This document shows positions 1-5,391 of a stretch of DNA of 5,391 bases, one piece after another. Below the pieces are notes generated by a model. That model worked only from the letters and a program-made list of their open reading frames with translations. It was not told the origin of the DNA and did no database searches. The stretch's first letter is position 1, and each line of letters opens with the position of its first letter. A program made the translations under genes and the position numbers. Where the stretch lies: positions 1 to 5,391 of the forward strand of contig PXDP01000329.1 of NCBI GenBank assembly GCA_003565035.1, written 5' to 3'. Source of the DNA: PVC group bacterium. Lineage in GTDB: Bacteria; Verrucomicrobiota; Kiritimatiellia; SS1-B-03-39; UBA6053.

Positions 1-348
1 ACCGGCCGCAACTTTGCCGCCGGCATGAGCGGCGGCGTGGCCTACGTGCTCGATCTGGCCGGGGATTTCCCGGAGCACCGCTGCAATCATGAACTGGTGG
101 ATCTCGAAGACGTGGTGGATCCCGAAGATGTTGAGCAGCTCCACGATTTGGTGGAACGTCATTATAAACACACCAAATCCAATATGGCCCGGAAAGTGTT
201 GGATGACTGGACCGACTTCCTGCCGAAGTTCGTCAAGATCATGCCCCGGGACTACCGCCTGGCGCTGGAGCGTCTGGCCCGCGAACGCGAGCAGGCCCGC
301 CTGGCCGCGATTGAGACCACTGAGGAACTCAACGTCAAACAGAACTAA
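1..348 (+). CDS. gltB: Glutamate synthase large subunit, C-terminal fragment (5' end outside window)
   Basis: The reading frame is open from base 1, so this is the last 115 codons of a gene that starts upstream of the window. The fragment opens with TGRNFAAGMSGGVAYV, which fits the end of the glycine-rich GXGXG beta-helix domain at the C terminus of glutamate synthase alpha subunits. It continues with the family's usual tail: a His-rich segment (RHYKHTKSN), a Leu-Asp-Asp-Trp segment, then FLPKFVKIMPRDY before the stop. The full protein, about 1,500 residues in this family, hydrolyses glutamine and transfers the ammonia to 2-oxoglutarate on FMN and an Fe-S cluster, using electrons from the small subunit. 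The small-subunit gene gltD follows 18 bases downstream, which strongly supports the call. The glutaminase and FMN domains lie outside the window and cannot be checked. Confidence 0.95.
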   Translation, partial: TGRNFAAGMSGGVAYVLDLAGDFPEHRCNHELVDLEDVVDPEDVEQLHDLVERHYKHTKSNMARKVLDDWTDFLPKFVKIMPRDYRLALERLAREREQARLAAIETTEELNVKQN

Positions 349-352
349 TTCT

Positions 353-358
353 AAGGAA
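353..358 (+). promoter_or_regulatory. Shine-Dalgarno sequence of gltD
   Basis: AAGGAA lies 8 bases before the gltD ATG at 367, in the 18-base gap after the gltB stop. It is the only convincing Shine-Dalgarno sequence in the window and it supports ATG 367 as the start. Its position in so short a gap indicates that gltD is translated from the gltBD message. Confidence 0.75.
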
Positions 359-366
359 AAGACATC

Positions 367-1845
367 ATGGGAAAAATCACCGGATTTATGGAGTTTGAGC
401 GCGAGCTTCCCAAAAAACGCCGTGTTGAAGAACGCGTCCGCGACTTCAAAGAGCTGTATCTGCCGATGCCGGAGGAAAAACGGCGGGAGCAGGCCGGACG
501 CTGCATGAACTGCGGGGTGCCGTTCTGTCATACCGGCTGTCCGCTGGGCAATCTGATTCCCGACTGGAACGATCTCGTCTACAGCGGCAACTGGAAAGAG
601 GCCCTGCACGAGCTGCACGCCACCAACAACTTCCCCGAGTTCACCGGACGGCTTTGTCCGGCGCCCTGCGAGGAAGCCTGCGTGCTGGGCATCAATGCCC
701 CGGCGGTGACGATTGAGGAAATTGAAAAATCGATCATTGAAAAGGGGTTTTCCGAGGGCTGGGTGAAACCCGAACCCCCGGAAAACCGCACCGGCAAAAA
801 AGTGGCGGTGATTGGCTCCGGGCCTTCCGGTCTGGCGGCCGCGCAGCAGTTGAACCGGGCCGGACACTGGGTAACCGTGTTCGAACGGGCCGACCGCATT
901 GGCGGACTGCTCCGTTATGGCATCCCGCACTTCAAGATGGAGAAATGGGTGATTGACCGCCGGTTGGAGATCATGGAACAGGAGGGCATTGTCTTCAAAA
1001 CCAATGTCAAAGTCGGGACCGATGTCACCCGCGAGGACCTGGACAACGAATTTGATGCCGTGGTCTTCTGCGGCGGCTCCACCAAGTCCCGCGATCTTCC
1101 AATTGAAGGACGCGAACTCGACGGTGTGCATTTCGCCATGGATTTTCTGCCGCAGTCCAACGCCCGGGTGGAGGGTGACAACGTGTCGGTCCGCTGGGGC
1201 GAAGAAATTCTGGCCACCGGCAAGAATGTGATTGTGATTGGTGGGGGCGATACCGGATCCGACTGCATTGGAACCTCGATTCGGCAGGGCTGCAACAGTG
1301 TGGAAAACTTCGAACTGCTGCCCATGCCGCCCGTGGGCCGACCCGAAACCCAGCCCTGGCCGTTCTGGCCGATGAAATACCGCACCAGCACTTCGCATGA
1401 AGAGGGCTGCGAACGGCACTACAGCATTCTCACCAAACGGTTCATTGGCGAAAACGGCAAGCTGACCGGAGTGGAGACGATTAACATCGTGCTCGAAACC
1501 CCGGAAGGCGGCGGGCGTCCGAACCTGAAAGAAATCCCCGGCTCCGAAAAGACCTGGGCGTGCGAACTGGCGGTGCTGGCACTGGGCTTTGTCGGACCGG
1601 AAACCGACTCCATTGTCAGCCAGTACGGCTGCGAACTCGACAGCCGCGGCAATGTGAAAGTGGATGATGCCTGGATGAGCAGCACCCCCGGCTTCTTTGC
1701 GGCGGGCGACTGCCAGCGGGGACAGTCCCTGATTGTCTGGGCCATTTCCGACGGACGCGAGTGCGCGGCCTCGGTGGACGAATTCCTTATGCAGCGTCCC
1801 TCGGTGCTGCCCCGCAAACTCGGCGCGGATTTGCCCCGGGTCTGA
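367..1845 (+). CDS. gltD: Glutamate synthase (NADPH) small subunit
   Basis: This complete 492-residue protein is the flavoprotein subunit of glutamate synthase. It takes electrons from NAD(P)H through FAD and Fe-S clusters and passes them to GltB in the cytoplasm. The N-terminal domain has the expected cysteine pattern, C46, C49, C54, C58 and C97, C101, C105, typical of the two low-potential [4Fe-4S] clusters. An FAD-binding fold follows: GSGPSG at 150-155, an acidic E173 at the end of the second strand, and IGGLLRYGIP from about 178. The NADPH-binding site is GGGDTG at 292-297, and AAGD at 445-448 is the C-terminal FAD contact. The 318-360 region, rich in Pro and Trp, resembles the Bacillus/Azospirillum/plant-type subunit more than E. 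coli GltD. Length is close to the family norm (about 470-490). The start is set by a good Shine-Dalgarno sequence, and gltB lies 18 bases upstream. All key motifs are present, so the protein should be functional. Confidence 0.97.
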   Translation: MGKITGFMEFERELPKKRRVEERVRDFKELYLPMPEEKRREQAGRCMNCGVPFCHTGCPLGNLIPDWNDLVYSGNWKEALHELHATNNFPEFTGRLCPAPCEEACVLGINAPAVTIEEIEKSIIEKGFSEGWVKPEPPENRTGKKVAVIGSGPSGLAAAQQLNRAGHWVTVFERADRIGGLLRYGIPHFKMEKWVIDRRLEIMEQEGIVFKTNVKVGTDVTREDLDNEFDAVVFCGGSTKSRDLPIEGRELDGVHFAMDFLPQSNARVEGDNVSVRWGEEILATGKNVIVIGGGDTGSDCIGTSIRQGCNSVENFELLPMPPVGRPETQPWPFWPMKYRTSTSHEEGCERHYSILTKRFIGENGKLTGVETINIVLETPEGGGRPNLKEIPGSEKTWACELAVLALGFVGPETDSIVSQYGCELDSRGNVKVDDAWMSSTPGFFAAGDCQRGQSLIVWAISDGRECAASVDEFLMQRPSVLPRKLGADLPRV

Positions 1846-1866
1846 GCAAAAGCCTTTACGGCTCAA

Positions 1867-1901
1867 CGCGCCCGTTTTCCGATGATCGGAAAATGGGCGC
1901 G
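1867..1901 (+). terminator. Long hairpin downstream of gltD, probable terminator or 3'-end stabiliser
   Basis: Bases 1867-1882 pair with 1886-1901 to give 16 continuous pairs closed by a three-base TGA loop (1883-1885), with one G-U wobble (1874/1894). It begins 21 bases after the gltD stop, between convergent genes, as a terminator would. No T-tract follows immediately; the next T run (1906-1909) lies inside the second repeat copy. The wobble pair forms only in the plus-strand RNA (the minus-strand RNA would have an A-C mismatch), which suggests the structure serves mainly gltBD. Without a U-tract, a Rho-assisted or exonuclease-blocking role is also possible. Confidence 0.6.
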
Positions 1902-1923
1902 CTGCTTTTCCGATGATCGGAAA
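1875..1923. repeat. Direct repeat of an 18-base palindromic core
   Basis: TTTTCCGATGATCGGAAA occurs at 1875-1892 and again, identically, at 1906-1923. Each copy is itself a hairpin with a TGA loop. The first is embedded in the longer GC-rich stem at 1867-1901. The second can form a 7-pair stem of its own (plus a U-G pair at 1906/1924) and ends 6 bases from the stop codon of the minus-strand ATPase gene. Since both copies are palindromic, the left arm of one can also pair with the right arm of the other, allowing alternative folds. Its placement suggests that it supports transcript ends from both sides. Confidence 0.75.
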
Positions 1924-1929
1924 GCCGGA

Positions 1930-3027
1930 TCAGCGTCCGACGATGCGGTGGCCGGCGTCGAGGAAGATGCCGCGGAGGTTCATGTGGAGGGCTTCGGGGT
2001 TGGAGGCGAAGCGCATGGCGGTTTCCTGATCGACGAGGCCATCTTTGACCATTTGGTACAGGGCCTGATTGAAGGACATCATGCCTTCCTCTTTGCCGGT
2101 TTCGATGGCGGTGGCGAGTTTGTCGACGCTTTCCTCGATGATGAGTTTTTTGACGAGGGCGTTGGTGCGGAGGATCTCGCAGGCGGGGCGGACGCGGCCA
2201 TTGAGACTGGGAATGAGCCGCTGGCAGATGATGGCCTGCAGGGTTTGCGAGACCGCGAGGCGGATTTGGTTGCGCTCTTCGGGCTTGAACATGTCGAGGA
2301 TGCGCAGCACGCCCTGCACGCTGTTCTCGGCGTGAACGGTTGAGAAAATGAGGTGGCCGGTCTCGGCGGCGGTGATGGCGGTCTCGACGCTGTTGCGGTC
2401 GCGGATTTCCCCGACCATGATGACATCGGGGTCCTGGCGCATGGCGGCGCGGAGGCCGGTCTGGAAGGTGTCGGTATCGAATCCGATTTCGCGTTGGGAG
2501 ATGACGGACTTGTTATCCTTGAAAATATATTCGATCGGGTCTTCGATGGTGATGATCCGTCTGAATTCCCGGTCGTTGATGTAGTTGAGCATTGCGCCCA
2601 GGGTGGTGGATTTTCCGCTGCCGGTGGTGCCGGCGAGCAGGACAATGCCCCGGCGGCTCATGGCGATTTTGGCCATTTGGGCGGGGAGGTTCAGGCTTTC
2701 GAAGGTATGAACGGCGTTTTTAATGTAGCGCAGGGTGAGGGTGGGTTCGCCGTTGCTGGAAAAAAGGTTGGCGCGGAAGCGGACCCGATCGTTCATGTTC
2801 CAGGCAAAGTCGGCCTCCTGGTTTCGGTCAAAGGCCTCTTTGAGGCCGGGGGTCAGAATTTCGCTCATGAGTTCCAGGAGCTGATCCCGGGTGACGGGCG
2901 GGCAGTCGGCTTTGTACAGGTGCCCCTCCAGCCGGTAGATCGGCGGCTGACCGATTTTCAGATGGATGTCGGAGGCTTCGGCCTCGACGACCTGGACAAA
3001 AAATTCAACAAGGATTTCAAGTGACAT
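1930..3027 (-). CDS. PilT/PilU-family type IV pilus retraction ATPase
   Basis: This 365-residue protein is a hexameric AAA-like secretion ATPase of the PilT/PilU group, which drives pilus disassembly and retraction at the inner-membrane base for twitching, adhesion or DNA uptake. An N-terminal PAS-like domain (about 1-110, with SDIHLKIGQPP) precedes the ATPase core. The core shows the Walker A motif GTTGSGKST (133-141), the Asp box with ITIEDPIEY (159-167), the Walker B region DPDVIMVGEIRD (199-210, catalytic E207) and the His box TGHLIFSTVH (223-232). The C-terminal AIRNLIRE motif of classical PilT is replaced by TNALVKKLIIEE, and the later GMMSFNQALY is PilU-like, so I do not choose between pilT and pilU. 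The protein lacks the N-terminal extension and zinc-binding cysteine cluster of PilB extension ATPases. It starts 18 bases after the permease stop and has no Shine-Dalgarno sequence, so it is probably last in the operon. Confidence 0.93.
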   Translation of the reverse strand: MSLEILVEFFVQVVEAEASDIHLKIGQPPIYRLEGHLYKADCPPVTRDQLLELMSEILTPGLKEAFDRNQEADFAWNMNDRVRFRANLFSSNGEPTLTLRYIKNAVHTFESLNLPAQMAKIAMSRRGIVLLAGTTGSGKSTTLGAMLNYINDREFRRIITIEDPIEYIFKDNKSVISQREIGFDTDTFQTGLRAAMRQDPDVIMVGEIRDRNSVETAITAAETGHLIFSTVHAENSVQGVLRILDMFKPEERNQIRLAVSQTLQAIICQRLIPSLNGRVRPACEILRTNALVKKLIIEESVDKLATAIETGKEEGMMSFNQALYQMVKDGLVDQETAMRFASNPEALHMNLRGIFLDAGHRIVGR

Positions 3028-3045
3028 GGTAAGAGCTTTGTCGGA

Positions 3046-4125
3046 TCAACGCAGGCGCCGCAAGAGAAAAACACCGATGCTGCCGAAAAAGAGCGTGGGG
3101 AACCAGCCGGCGATCCAGGGCGGGATTTGCTGTCCCTGTCCGAGGGCTTTAAAAAGGCTGAGGGTGAAGATGAGGGAGAAGAACAGGAGGATACAGAGCA
3201 GGACGCCGGCAAAGACGCCTTTGCGGGCGGTATGGGTGCTGAAGGGGACGGCAAGCATGATGGTGACCAGGCAGAGCCAGGGCTGGGCACGGCGCATGTG
3301 GATTTGCGTGAGGAGGTCGGCACTTGTCCGGTCGGACACCGGACGGTTGGCAAGGTATTCGCGCATTTCACGCGAGGTCATGTATTCGAAGCGCATGGTT
3401 TCACGGACAATGCGCTGGGGGGATTCGGTCAGCTCCTGCATCAGGCGCACCGGGTCGGCGACGGGCGGGCCCTGCGGCCAGCCCTCTTCGGAATGATTCT
3501 GGGTAATGACCTCGTAGAAGGCCCAGTGGCTGTCCATCCACACGCCCCGCTGCGCGCCGATCACGTACTGAATGGTGTCGGTTCCCAGGCGGCGCTGAAC
3601 GACGGTGACGTTGCGGATTTCAAACGTTTCCAGGTTCAGCTCCTGAATATCCCAGGTGCGGTTGCTTTCCGGATCCCGGAAACGGAGGTTGAGCATCTGC
3701 GAGGCGTCCGGACGGCGGAGGTTTTCCATGTACTGTTCGGTCCAGCCGAGGGCTTTTGGCGCAACATTTTCGGAGATATAGACGGTAATAACCGAGAAAA
3801 GCACTCCGAGGATGAGGAAGGGGAGCATAACGCGGTAAATGGAGATGCCGCTGGCCCGCATGGCAATAATTTCGTTATGCCGGGTGAGCTGGTACAGGGC
3901 AAACAGCAGGCCCAGCAGCAGGGTGATGGGGCCGATGTATATCCAGACCGTGGGAAGAAAGCGGAGGTAATACAGAAAAATATCCAGCACCGGGACATCG
4001 CCGTCGAGAAAATAGTTGAGACGGTCGATGAGGTCGATGATGATGAACAGAAACGCGAACCCCAGGGTGATACAGATCCAGGGAAGCATGAACGTGCGGA
4101 GCGTGTAGCGGTCGAGAATGCGCAT
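3046..4125 (-). CDS. LptF/LptG (YjgP/YjgQ) family LPS-export permease
   Basis: This 359-residue inner-membrane protein belongs to the permease family that, with the LptB ATPase, extracts lipopolysaccharide from the inner membrane and passes it to the periplasmic LptC/LptA bridge. The layout is typical: three N-terminal hydrophobic segments (about 13-35, 54-80, 98-118), a soluble periplasmic region (about 120-275) that should hold the beta-jellyroll, and three C-terminal segments (about 282-299, 303-328, 336-356). The family signature after the second segment, NEIIAMRASGIS (84-95), and ISENVAPKA (117-125) after the third are clear. The N-terminal LDRY and the VAP motif lean towards LptG, but I cannot separate LptF from LptG, so no symbol is given. 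Length matches the family (about 355-370). It starts 10 bases after the glycosyltransferase stop with only a pyrimidine-rich stretch ahead, so translation is probably coupled. Its usual partner gene is not in the window. Confidence 0.92.
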   Translation of the reverse strand: MRILDRYTLRTFMLPWICITLGFAFLFIIIDLIDRLNYFLDGDVPVLDIFLYYLRFLPTVWIYIGPITLLLGLLFALYQLTRHNEIIAMRASGISIYRVMLPFLILGVLFSVITVYISENVAPKALGWTEQYMENLRRPDASQMLNLRFRDPESNRTWDIQELNLETFEIRNVTVVQRRLGTDTIQYVIGAQRGVWMDSHWAFYEVITQNHSEEGWPQGPPVADPVRLMQELTESPQRIVRETMRFEYMTSREMREYLANRPVSDRTSADLLTQIHMRRAQPWLCLVTIMLAVPFSTHTARKGVFAGVLLCILLFFSLIFTLSLFKALGQGQQIPPWIAGWFPTLFFGSIGVFLLRRLR

Positions 4126-4135
4126 GGGGAAGAGA

Positions 4136-5215
4136 TCAGAGGGTGGTCAAATAGGGGGCGAGAAGGTCGAGGAGCCTGGCATCGGGGTTGGATGTTTCGT
4201 AGGCCTTGATACGTTGGTGCTGGGTTTGGAGAATGGCGTTGCGGAGTTGCGGATCGCGGCCGGCGCGGACGATCCACTCCGCCAGTTCGTCAAACAGTTT
4301 TTCATGAAACACCAGCCCGGCGCCGCCCATGGTTTCGGGAACCGCGGCGGAGGCGTAGGCCAGAACCGGAATTTCCGCCTGCATGGCTTCCAGCAGCGGG
4401 ATCCCGAATCCCTCATGCTCGCTCATGCAGAGAAAAACGTCGGAGACTTTGTAATAGGCACAGAGATGATCCTCGGGAACCGAGCCGACAAAATTCACGT
4501 TTTTGAGGTCCAGGTCCCGGGCGATGGCTTTCAGCATGGCCAGATACTGTTCGGTACCCGCGAAGCTGCCCACATGCAGCAGGCGGCTGCGGGGTTCGAT
4601 ATATTTTTGCACGTAATAGAAGGCATGCAAAAGGTCTTCGATGCGCTTGTTGGGGGCGCAGCGGCCAACAAAGAGGATGTTGAGCATTCCGTCGGAAAAG
4701 GTTTCCAGGATTTCGGCGTTGGGCTGGTCGGTCAGCCGTCTGAGTTCCAACAGCAGCGGCGAGACCTGCACGTTGTCATAGCCGGCTTCGCGGAGTTCCT
4801 GTGCGTTGTATTCACTGTCGGCCATGTTCAGCACCGCCGTGCCGGCGAGCGTCCTGAGTTGCTGGCGTCCCCGTTCGAGCTGATGGGCGATATGATCGTT
4901 GAGAGCCTTGAAATAATGGGCGGGGGTTACGTTGTGATAGCGGATGGTTTTGATGCCCGGCAGGGCCGGGAAGATCTCATTGACCTCCGATCCGATGGAG
5001 AGGTGGAGGATGACCAGATCCTCCGGACGAATCACCGAAGCGGCGGTGTTGACATCCTGGGCATCTTTGCGGAGTTCCGGCAGGGTGCGGGAAAGTTCGC
5101 AAAAGATGTCCCCGCCCTGACCGCGTTCGCGGAACAGGTCCCGAATTTTCCGGGCTTCGTTTGAAATGGCGTCGCCTTTGCTGTAGCCGGCGACCAGTTG
5201 ATGAACTCGTTGCAT
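4136..5215 (-). CDS. GT4-family (GT-B fold) glycosyltransferase
   Basis: From the preferred start this is a 359-residue retaining glycosyltransferase of the GT4/'group 1' kind, which transfers a sugar from a nucleotide donor to a glycan or lipid acceptor at the cytoplasmic membrane face. The N-terminal acceptor domain has VHQLVAGYSKGDAISNEA near its start and IRYHNVTP at about 91-98. The C-terminal donor domain starts with ILFVGRCAPNKR (about 180-191, with the conserved Arg and Lys contacting the donor phosphates) and includes the EX7E motif in EHEGFGIPLLEAM (Glu 268 and Glu 276). ATG 5215 is preferred because the family's opening motif begins there. An in-frame ATG at 5320 would add 35 residues with no recognisable domain. 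Neither start has a good Shine-Dalgarno sequence. It is the first gene of the minus-strand block, 10 bases before an LPS-export permease, so an envelope or O-chain role is plausible. Donor and acceptor cannot be read from the sequence. Confidence 0.9.
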   Translation of the reverse strand: MQRVHQLVAGYSKGDAISNEARKIRDLFRERGQGGDIFCELSRTLPELRKDAQDVNTAASVIRPEDLVILHLSIGSEVNEIFPALPGIKTIRYHNVTPAHYFKALNDHIAHQLERGRQQLRTLAGTAVLNMADSEYNAQELREAGYDNVQVSPLLLELRRLTDQPNAEILETFSDGMLNILFVGRCAPNKRIEDLLHAFYYVQKYIEPRSRLLHVGSFAGTEQYLAMLKAIARDLDLKNVNFVGSVPEDHLCAYYKVSDVFLCMSEHEGFGIPLLEAMQAEIPVLAYASAAVPETMGGAGLVFHEKLFDELAEWIVRAGRDPQLRNAILQTQHQRIKAYETSNPDARLLDLLAPYLTTL

Positions 5216-5352
5216 ATTCCCGTATCTAGTCCGTTCATCCGCAGAATCCAAGGCAAAGTTTACGGGGGCCTCATCAGTCCAGTGGCGAGCCAGCCACTCC
5301 GCTTGCCGGGGTGGAGGCATCGGTCAGCACATTACGGCCTGTCCCATTCCCC

Positions 5353-5391
5353 CTCCCCGGGTCCCGCGCCTGCGGCGCGGGACCCGGGGAG
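5353..5391. repeat. Perfect 18-bp GC-rich inverted repeat at the window end
   Basis: Bases 5353-5370 are the exact reverse complement of 5374-5391, separated by a TGC loop (5371-5373). The stem is almost all G and C and includes CCCGGG and GCGCGGG blocks. It lies upstream of the glycosyltransferase and might extend past the window. No T-tract follows it on the minus strand (the next bases there read GGGGAATGGGAC), so it is not a canonical intrinsic terminator. A REP-like dispersed palindrome, a terminator-type structure for an unseen upstream gene, or an assembly fold-back at a sequence end are the alternatives. Confidence 0.75.

Noticed and set aside
2353..3024. A 223-codon plus-strand frame (and another at 1882-2343) antisense to the pilus ATPase
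   Set aside because: The opposite strand encodes complete Walker A, Walker B, Asp and His boxes; the antisense translations are Gly/Asp/Val-rich with no recognisable domain.
3127..4209. A 360-codon open frame on the plus strand antisense to the permease gene
   Set aside because: It lies almost wholly opposite a recognised membrane-protein gene, its translation has no family resemblance and a biased Gly/Asp/Glu/His content, and long antisense frames are expected in GC-rich DNA.
4118..5164. A 348-codon open frame on the plus strand antisense to the glycosyltransferase gene
   Set aside because: It is the complement-frame shadow of a gene with clear GT4 motifs; its own translation is low-information and no start signal was seen.
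5223..5251. Possible sigma70 promoter on the minus strand, TTGGAT, 17 bases, TAGATA
   Set aside because: Each hexamer matches the consensus at only three of six positions, and the predicted start of transcription would fall on or next to ATG 5215, leaving no leader. Spacing alone is not enough.
5281..5298. Short inverted repeat AGTGGC/GCCACT with a 6-base loop
   Set aside because: Six pairs in GC-rich DNA are expected by chance, and nothing nearby gives it a role as an operator or attachment site.
1..5391. Search for a mobile element, CRISPR array, tRNA or rRNA, toxin-antitoxin or defence genes
   Set aside because: No transposase, recombinase, spaced repeat array, tRNA-like fold or defence-gene motif was seen by eye; the window is nearly filled by five ordinary housekeeping or envelope genes.

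Overview
This 5.4 kb, fairly GC-rich window looks like a chromosomal fragment from a Gram-negative (outer-membrane) bacterium. An LptF/LptG-type lipopolysaccharide-export permease implies an outer membrane, and a PilT/PilU-type ATPase implies type IV pili. The genes do not fix the taxon. A duplicated palindromic core between the two gene blocks (TTTTCCGATGATCGGAAA) reminds me of intergenic hairpins in Kiritimatiellota/Verrucomicrobiota-type genomes, but that is a weak, memory-based inference.

Layout: the left third (1-1845, plus strand) carries the 3' end of gltB followed 18 bases later by a complete gltD, the large and small subunits of NADPH-type glutamate synthase. A short convergent intergenic stretch (1846-1929) holds a 16-bp-stem hairpin and a second copy of its core. 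The right two thirds (1930-5320, minus strand) are a tightly packed three-gene block. Read in its own direction it runs: GT4-family glycosyltransferase, 10-base gap, LptF/LptG-family permease, 18-base gap, PilT/PilU-family ATPase. The window ends exactly at the end of a perfect 18-bp inverted repeat upstream of this block.

Function: gltBD makes glutamate from glutamine and 2-oxoglutarate. The minus-strand block is envelope-oriented: a sugar transferase, an LPS-transport permease and a pilus motor. The close spacing suggests co-transcription, but no shared pathway is demonstrated. I see no mobile element, CRISPR array, RNA gene or defence system, and no clearly new system. The points most worth a second look are the two hairpin structures, the start of the glycosyltransferase, the lack of Shine-Dalgarno sequences in the minus-strand block, and the solitary LptF/G gene.
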